From contig NZ_CP040899.1 in assembly GCF_006349365.1 (NCBI RefSeq), positions 2,108,001 to 2,172,000 on the forward strand: a DNA stretch of 64,000 bases, written 5' to 3'. Every line of letters begins with the position of its first letter. Position 1 is the stretch's first letter. The notes under the pieces are model-generated. The model did no database searches and was not told the DNA's origin. It worked only from the letters and a program-made list of their open reading frames with translations. Of the stretch, positions 52,561 to 60,860 are shown piece after piece. The DNA comes from Georgenia wutianyii (GTDB lineage Bacteria > Actinomycetota > Actinomycetes > Actinomycetales > Actinomycetaceae). Position numbers and translations under genes: made by a program.

Positions 52561-52617
52561 GACCCGGCATCAGAGGTGGACGAGCCGGCCGCACTCCCAG
52601 AGCGTGACCGCCCCTCA

Positions 52618-52743
52618 ATCCCCCCGCCCCCCGTAGGTTCGCACCCCTACCGCCGGTCCGGGGCCCACCTCCTGGGCGCCGGCGGCGATGATGTCGCCGT
52701 CCGAGCCGGCGTCCTCGTTCGTCACGAGCACCACGGGACCACG
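52618..52743 (-). pseudogene. fragment of a tricorn/S41-type protease gene
   Basis: The minus strand reads GPVVLVTNEDAGSDGDIIAA, then VGPGPAVGVRTYGG and a stop. The block N-E-x-AGSDGDI with GxRTxGG is the catalytic-serine region of the tricorn core/S41 peptidase family. Only about 40 residues remain; the upstream part was lost where the next IS fragment begins. Confidence 0.65.
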
Positions 52744-52766
52744 GGGCTGCCTTGGGTACGTGCACT

Positions 52767-52953
52767 GTGCCGAAGCCGTATCCCAAGGAGTTCCGCGACG
52801 ACGTGGTCCGGTGTCGCAAGGAACCTGCGCCGGGTCTCCATCTGAAGGAGATCACTGCTGAGGTCGGCATCAGCAAGTGGTGCCTGACGAACTGGATGAA
52901 CAGCGCGATGTGGAGGACGGGGTGAAGCCCGGCACGACTGTCAACGACGGCTG
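52767..52953 (+). pseudogene. IS3-family OrfA fragment, frameshifted
   Basis: GTG 52767 opens PKPYPKEFRDDVV, LHLKEITAEVGIS and CLTNWMN, closely like the OrfA at 55245-55542. A base change in frame near 52905 moves the rest (DVEDGVKPGTT) to another frame, and the zipper part is absent. Confidence 0.75.
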
Positions 52954-52994
52954 AAAGTGGACGGCACTGCTGCACGGATAGGTGACAGGTTGGG

Positions 52995-53895
52995 TCACGC
53001 TGCCTGAGTGGCTGGCGTGGTCATGATGGTCTCGTACTCGATGGGGGTCAACCGTCCGAGAGCGTCCTGCCGTCGGCGGCGGTGGAAGGTCCGTTCGATC
53101 CAGGTGACGATCGCGATCCTGAGCTCGTCGCGGGTAGCCCATGAGCGGCGGTCCAGGACGTTTCTTCTGGAGCAGGCTGAAGAAGCTCTCCATGGCGGCG
53201 TTGTCCCCGGCTGCGCCGACTCTGCCCATCGATCCGACCATGTCGTGGCGGTTGAGGGCGTGGACGAATTTCCGGCTGCGGAATTGCGACCCGCGGTCCG
53301 AGTGCACGATGCAGCCGGCGATGTCACCGCGCCTGGCGACGGCGTTGTCGAGCGCGGTCACCGCGAGGCGTGACTTCATCCGTGAGTCGATGGAGTATCC
53401 AACGATCCGGTTGGAGTAGACGTCCTTGATCGCGCACAGGTAGAGCTTGCCTTCACCGGTGCGGTGCTCGGTGATGTCGGTGAGCCACAGCTGGTTGGGA
53501 CCCTCGGCGGTGAACTCGTGCCGCTGCCGGCCCTTGTCGTCGGTCACGACGCACAGGTCGTCGTGGACCGGCGGGCCGGGCCTCTTGCCGTTCTTGCCGC
53601 GCTTCTTGCCGAACGCGCTCCACCAGCCCTGCTGGGAGCAGATCCGCCATGCGGTCCGCTCGGCCATGGGCTGACCGGCTTCACGCGCTTCGTCGACCAG
53701 GAAGCGGTAGCCGAACTCCGGGTCATCGCGGTGGGCGTCGAACAGGGCGCCTGCGCGGTAGGCCTGCTCGAGCTCGGAGTCGGTGACCGGGTTGGCGAGC
53801 CAGCGGTAGTAGGGCTGGCGAGCGGTCTTGAGCACCCGGCACGTCACCGTGACGGGGATCCCGTCTTCGGCCAGCTCGCGGACGAGCGGGTACAT
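52995..53895 (-). pseudogene. IS3-family transposase OrfB with a one-base insertion
   Basis: ATG 53895 opens YPLVRELAEDGIPVTVTCRV, then the DDE catalytic core: LWLTDITEH (first Asp), CIVHSDRGSQFRS (second Asp), and AAMESFFSLLQK with the Glu. After LLQK an extra A in a short A-run near 53160 shifts the frame. The true tail continues in the next frame as NVLDRRSWATRDELRIAIVT through GRLTPIEYETIM and stops at 52995. The start codon adjoins the IS110 insertion point. Confidence 0.85.
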
Positions 53896-54170
53896 CTGTA
53901 ATGGACAGCGGCTGGCCCGTGGCTGGCTGGGAGGCTGGCCCTCGGCCCACGCGTGTGACTCCGGGTATATCCGACTCGCTCCAGGGCGGTGTCTTGAAAA
54001 TGACGTGTCCACGCACCGGGTCGAGGGTCGGTCCCTGCGCCCAGATGTCTTGATTAGAAGCCTGTCCGCCCGGGGCGCTCCACTTCCGGGCGTGACTCAT
54101 TACAGATGTGGCTCTGAGCGACCTCACGGGACCGAGCTGGCCATGTTCCGCTCAACCTGTCAGGAGTCCC
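53896..54170 (+). ncRNA. IS110 left non-coding region, candidate bridge RNA
   Basis: About 275 bases lie between the IS110 left border and the transposase start, while only about 20 bases follow the stop. IS110-group elements such as IS621 encode a bridge RNA in the non-coding end before the recombinase gene, with loops that pair with target and donor DNA. The size and side fit. I could not verify the fold by eye, so the call rests on layout. Confidence 0.35.
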
Positions 54171-55223
54171 ATGACCATCGTTGCTGAACTCTTCGAGCAC
54201 GTCGTCGGCATCGACACCCACGCTCGCAACCACACCTACTGTCTCGTGCACGCCCGCAGCGGCGCAGTCCTTGATACGGCGTCCTTTCCGACAAGCAAAG
54301 CCGGCACCGCGCGAGCGATCACGTGGATCTTGCGCCGGACCCAGGGCAGCCTCCTGGCAGCCGTCGAAGGCACCTCGTCCTACGGCGCCGGGATCACCGC
54401 CGCACTGACCGAGGAAGGCTTCGACGTTGCTGAGGTCCGTCCCGGCGCCCGCGTAACCCACGCCCACACAGGAAAGTCCGACGCCCTGGACGCCGAGGCA
54501 GCCGCCAGGTCTGTCTTGGGACGTCACTACGACCAGCTCGCCCGGCCGCGGCAGACCGGACGGCGAGCAGCTCTCCGCGTGCTCCTCGCCGCCCGCTCGA
54601 TCATCGACCAGCAGCGCACCGCCAACCGCAACGCACTCAACGCGCTGCTGCGCAGTGTCGACCTCGGCATCGACGCCAGGAAGGCAGTCAGCGACGCGCA
54701 GATCCGTACGATCGCCGCCTGGCGCATTACCCGCAGCAAGCGACCAGCCGACCCGCTAGTAGTCGCACGGCGCGAGGCGCGCCGGCTGGCAACTGCTGTG
54801 CTCGAGCAGACCACGGCACTGCGCGAGAATCACAACGAGCTCCGGCTCCTCGCCGACGAACTCGCCCCCGGGCTCCAAGAGCACCCGGGCATCGGGCCGG
54901 TGACAGCAGCCATCATCGTCTGCGCATACTCCCACCACGGACGTGTCAGGTCCGAGGCTGCCTTCGCCGCGCTCGGCGGAATCGCACCGCTGCCCGCATC
55001 CTCAGGCAACACCCAACGCCATCGTCTGTCCCGATCCGGAGACCGTCAGCTCAACCGCGCCTTCGACGTCATCGTGCGCACCCGCATGAGCTACGACCCC
55101 ACCACCCGCGACTACGTCGCCCGGCGCCGCGGCGAAGGTCGAAGCAACCGCGAGATCCGACGATGCCTCAAGCGCTACGTCTGCCGCTCCATCTTCCGTG
55201 AACTGCAGGTCCGCATGACTTGA
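54171..55223 (+). CDS. IS110-family recombinase (transposase)
   Basis: The protein has 350 residues, full length. ATG 54171 has AGGAG five bases upstream. The RuvC-like DEDD domain shows VVGIDTHARNH (first Asp), AAVEGTSSYGAGI (Glu), and KSDALDAEAAA (Asp pair). The C-terminal Tnp20 domain has HPGIGPVTAAIIV, ALGGIAPLPASSGNTQRHR with the probable catalytic serine region, and RQLNRAFDVI. No break is seen, so it may be active. It would work with a bridge RNA from the leader to choose donor and target DNA. Confidence 0.9.
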   Translation: MTIVAELFEHVVGIDTHARNHTYCLVHARSGAVLDTASFPTSKAGTARAITWILRRTQGSLLAAVEGTSSYGAGITAALTEEGFDVAEVRPGARVTHAHTGKSDALDAEAAARSVLGRHYDQLARPRQTGRRAALRVLLAARSIIDQQRTANRNALNALLRSVDLGIDARKAVSDAQIRTIAAWRITRSKRPADPLVVARREARRLATAVLEQTTALRENHNELRLLADELAPGLQEHPGIGPVTAAIIVCAYSHHGRVRSEAAFAALGGIAPLPASSGNTQRHRLSRSGDRQLNRAFDVIVRTRMSYDPTTRDYVARRRGEGRSNREIRRCLKRYVCRSIFRELQVRMT

Positions 55224-55244
55224 CCAAAGGCATAGAAGCGTCAT

Positions 55245-55542
55245 TTCCCGGCAGGTTCGCCCGCGACAGATACGCCGCCGCCCGGCGCAGGACCTCGTTC
55301 TCCTGCTCCAGCAGCCGGATCCGCTTCCGCGCCTCCCGCAGCTCGGCGTTCTCGGTTGACGTCGTGCCGGGCTTCTTGCCGTCCTCGACGTCGGCGGTCT
55401 TCATCCAGTTCGTCAGGCACGACTCGCTGATGCCGAAGTCGGCAGCGATCTGCTTCAGATGGACACCCGGCTCACGGTTCCTCGCGACACGAACGACGTC
55501 GTCGCGGAACTCCTGGGGATACGGCTTCGGCACAGTGCACAT
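55245..55542 (-). pseudogene. IS3-family transposase OrfA, 3' end cut by IS110
   Basis: ATG 55542 (or GTG 55533) opens PKPYPQEFRDDVVRVARNRE, then FGISESCLTNWMKTADVEDG and the zipper EARKRIRLLEQENEVLRRAA with AYLSRANLPG. After LPG the frame runs into the IS110 end. OrfA binds the terminal repeats; with OrfB broken, the element cannot move. Confidence 0.82.
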
Positions 55543-55670
55543 CTTTCCAGTGGCACCTGCCGGCACCACAGATCAGATGTCACGTATCCGTGCAGCAGAC
55601 CCGGTACATTGTATGAGGCCTTGCAGTCCCGGGATGCTGGACGGCACTGCTGCAACGGCTCCCAACGATG

Positions 55671-55676
55671 TAGAGT
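55671..55676 (+). promoter_or_regulatory. candidate -10 for the helicase-methylase operon
   Basis: TAGAGT fits TANNNT and lies 18 bases before ATG 55695. It sits just outside the IS3 element, so the operon may have kept its own promoter. No strong Shine-Dalgarno is seen before the start. Confidence 0.4.
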
Positions 55677-55694
55677 GAGCGTGACGACAACGAC

Positions 55695-58600
55695 ATGGAT
55701 GCGTTCAAGGTCCACGAAGCGCTAATCGACGACTACCGGAAGTTCACCGAGGGGTTCGTCGACCTTCGTGACGAACGCATCGTTGACTCCGTGCGCGAGC
55801 AGGCTGCCCGCGGCGCCCAGTGGCCGGACCCATGGCTCTCCCTGAATCCGTCGTTCGAGAGCGGGGGCACGGTCGACGAGCTTGTCGCATCGGGCGTGTT
55901 GCATGCCGCCGCCGGTGACATCTTCCGGGTGGGTAAGAACGAGCCGTCGACCTCGCGCCCGCTGACGCTCCACCGACACCAGCGCGAAGCGATCGAGGTC
56001 GCGGCGACGGGGGCTTCCTACGCCTTGACGACGGGGACCGGGTCGGGCAAGTCCCTGGCCTACATCGTCCCGATCGTGGACCGGGTCCTGCGCCAGGGCA
56101 GCGGTAAGGGCGTCAAGGCGATCGTCGTGTACCCGATGAACGCCCTGGCGAACAGCCAGCGCGAGGAGCTTCGCAAGTTCCTTCACGAAGGCTTCGGGGA
56201 CGGCAACGAGCCGGTGACGTTCGAGCGGTATACCGGCCAGGAGTCCGAGGAGGACCGGATGCGGATCCTCGCCGATCCACCGGACATCCTGCTCACCAAC
56301 TACGTCATGCTGGAACTGGTCCTCACTCGCCCGAAGGAGCGCGAGAAGCTCCTCGGCGCGGCACGCGGGCTCCAGTTCCTCGTCCTGGACGAGCTGCACA
56401 CCTACCGGGGGCGGCAAGGAGCCGACGTCTCCATGCTGGTACGCCGTGTCCGACAGGCGACAGGCGCCGGGGATGCCCTCCAGTGCATCGGTACCTCCGC
56501 GACGATGTCCACGGCCCAGACCGTCGCCGAGCAGCGCCGCGAGGTTGCGGAGGTCGCCTCGCGAATCTTTGGCAGCGCGGTGGCCGCGGAGCACATCATC
56601 ACCGAGACCCTGGTGCGTGCGACCACCGACCGCACGCCTCACCCAGGCGCCCTGGCGGCCGCCGTCGATGCCCGCGGCGACGCGGAGGCGTCCGACGCGG
56701 CCCTGAGCGCTGGCTATGGGTCGCTGAGGTCGGATCCGCTCGCCTCGTGGATTGAGGACACCTTTGGCCTGACCGCTGAGCCGGAATCTGGTGTCCTAGT
56801 CCGCAGTACACCCCGCACCGTCGAGCAGGCTGGAGCAGCGCTTGCCGAATTAACCGGCCGACGCCCGGTGGCGTGCCAGATCGCCATCCGCCAGACCCTG
56901 TTGGCCGGCTCACGCGCCAAGGACCCAGCGACCGGCCGGCCATTGTTCGCCTTCCGCCTGCACCAGTTCATTTCGAAGGGTGCCTCCGTCTACGTCACCG
57001 CCGAGCCAGAGGCCACTCGGGCCATCGAGCACGAGTACCAGGTGGTCGTGCCTTCGCCGGAGCGGCGCCTGTACCCGCTGGCCTTCTGTCGTGAGTGCGG
57101 CCAGGAGTACCTCATGGCCCGCCACGACGAGAGGCGCCAGCGGTTCGTCGCGCGCACCGGGCTCCAGCTGACCGACGAGTACGACGGCTACCTGTTCGTC
57201 GACACCGCCGACCCCTGGCCGGCCGACCCGATCGACCGGCTCCCCACGTCATGGCTGGAAGAGACGACGTCGGGGACCAAGGTGATCGCCTCCCGACGCA
57301 AGAAGGTCCCTCGCCCGGTGCGGGTGGGCCCCATGGGTGAAGCCACGCTTCCACAAGACCTGAACGAGGCCACCTCGGACCTTCTGGCGACCTGGATTCC
57401 AGGCGCGTTGCTCTTTTGCTTGCGTTGCGGGGTGACGTACAACCAGCCCCGCACCTCTGAGCTCTCCAAGGTCGTGGCCCTGGACCAGGAGGGCAGGTCC
57501 TCGGCGATGACCGTGCTGTCGACCAGCATCGTCCGGTCGCTCGACGCCGCCGAAGGACTTCCGACCGAGGTGCGGAAGCTACTCACGTTCGTCGACAACC
57601 GTCAGGACGCGAGCCTGCAGGCCGGTCACGTCAACGACTTTGCCCTGGTCGGGCAGCTGCGTTCCGCGGTGTTCGCGGCGGCCACAGCCGCGGAGGGAGC
57701 AGGAGGGCTGGACCCACTGGAGTTCGCCGAGACCCTGCCGAAGGTCCTCTCCCTGGACCCGCGCCACTACGCCCAGATTCCGAACGCGTTCGACCTGTCC
57801 CAGGCACAGCGAGCACTGCGTCAGGTGGTCGCCTTTCGGGCGATGCTGGACCTCAAGCGCGGTTGGCGCATCACCCTTCCCAACCTCGAACAGACCGGGC
57901 TGATCCGCGTCCACTACCCGATCGCTGAACGCTTCTGCAAGGCCGAGGAGTACTGGACCAGTACGCACGAGCTCCTGCGTTCAGCGGCACCAGGTCTGCG
58001 CTACGAGATCGTCCAAGTCCTGCTGGACGAGTTCCGCCGGGTTATGGCGATCGACACCGATCTGTTCAGCCAGGAACACATCGACCGCCTGCGCACCCTG
58101 AGCCGCGAGCACCTGACCGGGGTCTGGACGGTCGAAGAGAACGAGCAGGTCCCTTACGTAGGCATCGCCGCGATCGGGTCCCAGACCCAGGGAAGTCCCC
58201 GCAATGTGCTGTCCCTGTCCGCCAGGGGCGCCTTCGGTCGCTGGCTCGCCCGGGAGTTTCCCGACGCCGGCAGGCTGGACCTCACCACCACGAACGAGGT
58301 CATCGAGTCCCTCGTCCCGTTCCTGGCCGACAACGGCTTCCTCGCCCGGGCCAAGGACGGTCCGGTCGACGGGTTCCGTCTCAAGGCCCACCAGATCCGC
58401 CTGCTGCCCTCCGACGGCGAGCACGGTGCCCCGGACCCCGTTCGCCGGACCCTCGCCGCGGAGAAGGCTCCTCGGGTCGTCCCGTTCTTTCGGGACCTCT
58501 ACCGCGATGCCGGTCGTGAACTCGCCGGACTCGTCGCCCGCGAACACACCGCCCAGGTCCGCGCCGAGGACCGGCAGGACCGCGAGAACCGCTTCCGGAC

Positions 58601-60860
58601 CGGCGAGCTCAAGCTGCTGTACTGCTCGCCCACAATGGAGCTCGGGGTCGACATCGCCTCGCTCAACACCGTCGCGATGCGCAACGTTCCGCCCACCCCG
58701 GCCAACTACGCCCAGCGTTCCGGACGGGCGGGTCGCTCTGGACAGCCCGCTGTCGTGGTCACCTACTGCGCCAGCGGCAACGCCCATGACTCGTATTACT
58801 TCAAGCGCAGCGACCAGATGGTCGCCGGACGCGTCCTTCCGCCGAGGATCGACCTGGCGAACGAGGACCTCCTCCGCTCCCACGTGCACGCCATCTGGCT
58901 CGCATGCACCCCGGCCAGCCTTGGCCGGTCGATGAAGGACGTCGTCGAGGTCGACCAGCCGGGCTACCCCGTCACACCCGACCTACTCGCGGCCTTTGCC
59001 GACCCGGACCTACCGGCCAGGGCCTCCGCTGCGGCCCGTGCTGTCCTGCACCCTCTGGTGCCCGAGCTACAAGCGGCCGCCTGGTGGACCCCGCAGTGGG
59101 TCGACGACGTCGTGGCCCGCGCCGCCGCGAGCTTCGACACTGCATGCGACCGCTGGCGCACGCTGGACCAGACCGCGCGAGCCGAGATGGACGCGGCGTA
59201 CAGAATGGCCTCCGACGCCGGACTGCCGAAAAGGGACCGGCAGAACGCCGAGGCCCGCCAGAGCGAGGCGCGTCGGCAGCGCGACCTCCTGCTCAACGAG
59301 ATGGACACGTTTGGTCAGGGCGACTTCTACCCCTACCGGTACTTCGCCTCGGAGGGTTTCCTTCCCGGCTACTCCTTCCCCCGCCTGCCCCTGGCCGCCT
59401 ACGTGCCCGGGCAACGTGGAGCAGGCTCAACCTGGCTGCAGCGACCCAGGTTCCTGGCGCTGCGGGAGTTCGGGCCCAACGCGCTGATCTACCACGAGGG
59501 GGCGCGCTACCAGGTCTTCCGCGTCAATCTCCCCCGCCCCGAGAGCGGTCAGGATGCGGGTGCTGGCCACGGCGGCAACGTGGCCCTCACGGCGGTGCGA
59601 CTGTGCCTCCATTGCGGGTACCACCACGACCGTCAGCCTGGGATCGACGTATGCGACAGCTGCGGACGCCCGCTGGAGGACGCGCTGAACAACCTGCTCC
59701 CGATGCAGACAGTCATCACGCGCCGACGTGACCGCATCAGTGCCGATGAGGAAGAACGTCAACGCGCCGGGTTCGAGATGATCACGACCTACCGGTTCCT
59801 GCCCCGGGGCGCAGCACCGGGCAGTGTCGGTGCCCAGGCTCGCGAAGGGGGAACCCCGGTCCTGGACCTGCGCTACGGGGATGCCGCAGAGCTTCGCGTC
59901 ACCAACGTCGGCCCACGAAAGCGGGCGACGACTACCGACCGAGGGTTCTGGCTCGACACCGTCAAGGGCCAGTGGCTGTCCGACACCAAGGCAGCCGAAC
60001 TGGATAAGGACGCCCCCGACGACGACATTCCTGCTGCGGCCGACGTCAAGCGCAAGGCACGCGTGATCCCCTACGTCGAGGACCGCCGCAACATCGCCGT
60101 GGTCCGGTGGGCCGAGACCCTCACCGACACCGAGCGGTACACCTTGATGTTCGCCGTGGAGCGCGGCATCGAGGCGACCTTCCAGCTCGAGGACTCTGAG
60201 CTGACCAGCGAACAGCTGCCCGACGACGACGAGCAGGGCCGGTTCCTGCTGGTCGAGGCTGCCGAAGGCGGCGCGGGCGTGCTGCGCCGCCTCCACTCCG
60301 AGGACGATGCGCTGGCCCGGGTTGCCGCGGAGGCTCTGCGGATCATCCACGTCGACCCGATCACGGGCCAGGACGAACCCGACGCATGCGTGCGGGGCTG
60401 CTATCGGTGCCTGCTTACCTACGGAAACCAGAGCCACCACGAGCAGATCGACCGCCGGCAGGCCACTTCCGTCCTTTTGCGTCTGGCCCGCTCGCGCACT
60501 TTCCCTGATCCGACCGAGGAGGGCGGCAAGCGGCAGGGTCCGGGCGGCCCCGACGGACCCGACGACTCTGACACGCCCACGCACCTTGAGCGCGTACTCA
60601 CGGGCCGAGCCGCCGAGTTGGTCGAGCTGCTGGCCCTCCGCGGGCTGCGCAGCCCGACCCGCACCGACACCCAGGTCGAGGGCGTCAGCGTGGACCTGGT
60701 CTTCGATAGTGCTCACGCTGTCGTGCTTTTCGAGAATGGTCACGCCCGTGATGTCACCCCACTTGTCTTCGGTGGGTGGCACGTCGTGCGTGTGGGTCCC
60801 GCCGACTCCCTCGAGGCGGCGATTACGAAAAACCCCAGTGTCTTTGGAGGGACAGCCTGA
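55695..60860 (+). CDS. large DEAD/DEAH helicase with DUF1998-type tail (defence)
   Basis: The protein has 1721 residues. Helicase core: Q-like region HRHQREAIEVA, Walker A TTGTGSGKS near residue 115, LDELHTYRG (DELH box) near residue 233, GTSATM, and the second half with CSPTMELGVDIASLN and QRSGRAGRSGQ near residue 1007. Cys pairs at FCRECGQEY and FCLRCGVTY, a zinc ribbon CLHCGYHH with CDSCGRP near residue 1305, and the DUF1998 end with EGGAGVLRRLH and CVRGCYRCLLTYGNQ near residue 1561. Its length resembles Druantia DruE; DISARM splits similar parts into DrmA and DrmB. Its stop shares one base with the next start, so the genes form an operon. Confidence 0.85.
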   Translation: MDAFKVHEALIDDYRKFTEGFVDLRDERIVDSVREQAARGAQWPDPWLSLNPSFESGGTVDELVASGVLHAAAGDIFRVGKNEPSTSRPLTLHRHQREAIEVAATGASYALTTGTGSGKSLAYIVPIVDRVLRQGSGKGVKAIVVYPMNALANSQREELRKFLHEGFGDGNEPVTFERYTGQESEEDRMRILADPPDILLTNYVMLELVLTRPKEREKLLGAARGLQFLVLDELHTYRGRQGADVSMLVRRVRQATGAGDALQCIGTSATMSTAQTVAEQRREVAEVASRIFGSAVAAEHIITETLVRATTDRTPHPGALAAAVDARGDAEASDAALSAGYGSLRSDPLASWIEDTFGLTAEPESGVLVRSTPRTVEQAGAALAELTGRRPVACQIAIRQTLLAGSRAKDPATGRPLFAFRLHQFISKGASVYVTAEPEATRAIEHEYQVVVPSPERRLYPLAFCRECGQEYLMARHDERRQRFVARTGLQLTDEYDGYLFVDTADPWPADPIDRLPTSWLEETTSGTKVIASRRKKVPRPVRVGPMGEATLPQDLNEATSDLLATWIPGALLFCLRCGVTYNQPRTSELSKVVALDQEGRSSAMTVLSTSIVRSLDAAEGLPTEVRKLLTFVDNRQDASLQAGHVNDFALVGQLRSAVFAAATAAEGAGGLDPLEFAETLPKVLSLDPRHYAQIPNAFDLSQAQRALRQVVAFRAMLDLKRGWRITLPNLEQTGLIRVHYPIAERFCKAEEYWTSTHELLRSAAPGLRYEIVQVLLDEFRRVMAIDTDLFSQEHIDRLRTLSREHLTGVWTVEENEQVPYVGIAAIGSQTQGSPRNVLSLSARGAFGRWLAREFPDAGRLDLTTTNEVIESLVPFLADNGFLARAKDGPVDGFRLKAHQIRLLPSDGEHGAPDPVRRTLAAEKAPRVVPFFRDLYRDAGRELAGLVAREHTAQVRAEDRQDRENRFRTGELKLLYCSPTMELGVDIASLNTVAMRNVPPTPANYAQRSGRAGRSGQPAVVVTYCASGNAHDSYYFKRSDQMVAGRVLPPRIDLANEDLLRSHVHAIWLACTPASLGRSMKDVVEVDQPGYPVTPDLLAAFADPDLPARASAAARAVLHPLVPELQAAAWWTPQWVDDVVARAAASFDTACDRWRTLDQTARAEMDAAYRMASDAGLPKRDRQNAEARQSEARRQRDLLLNEMDTFGQGDFYPYRYFASEGFLPGYSFPRLPLAAYVPGQRGAGSTWLQRPRFLALREFGPNALIYHEGARYQVFRVNLPRPESGQDAGAGHGGNVALTAVRLCLHCGYHHDRQPGIDVCDSCGRPLEDALNNLLPMQTVITRRRDRISADEEERQRAGFEMITTYRFLPRGAAPGSVGAQAREGGTPVLDLRYGDAAELRVTNVGPRKRATTTDRGFWLDTVKGQWLSDTKAAELDKDAPDDDIPAAADVKRKARVIPYVEDRRNIAVVRWAETLTDTERYTLMFAVERGIEATFQLEDSELTSEQLPDDDEQGRFLLVEAAEGGAGVLRRLHSEDDALARVAAEALRIIHVDPITGQDEPDACVRGCYRCLLTYGNQSHHEQIDRRQATSVLLRLARSRTFPDPTEEGGKRQGPGGPDGPDDSDTPTHLERVLTGRAAELVELLALRGLRSPTRTDTQVEGVSVDLVFDSAHAVVLFENGHARDVTPLVFGGWHVVRVGPADSLEAAITKNPSVFGGTA

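Larger units (their letters stand above)
53896..55244 (+). mobile_element. IS110-family insertion sequence, apparently complete
   Basis: Borders are inferred by restoring the interrupted IS3: orfB then starts directly with ATG TAC next to the orfA end. CAT occurs at both junctions (53893-53895 and 55242-55244), which may be the recombination core or a chance repeat. The length is about 1.35 kb and it has no long terminal inverted repeats, both normal for IS110. Confidence 0.75.
52968..55597 (-). mobile_element. IS3-family element split by an IS110 insertion
   Basis: The outer ends TGCTGCACGGATAGGTGAC (52968-52986) and GTCACGTATCCGTGCAGCA (55579-55597) form a 19-bp inverted repeat with one mismatch. 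Without the inner IS110 (about 1.35 kb) the element is about 1.28 kb, the normal IS3 length. It carries orfA at the right and orfB at the left on the minus strand. OrfB has a frameshift, so it is not functional. Confidence 0.8.
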
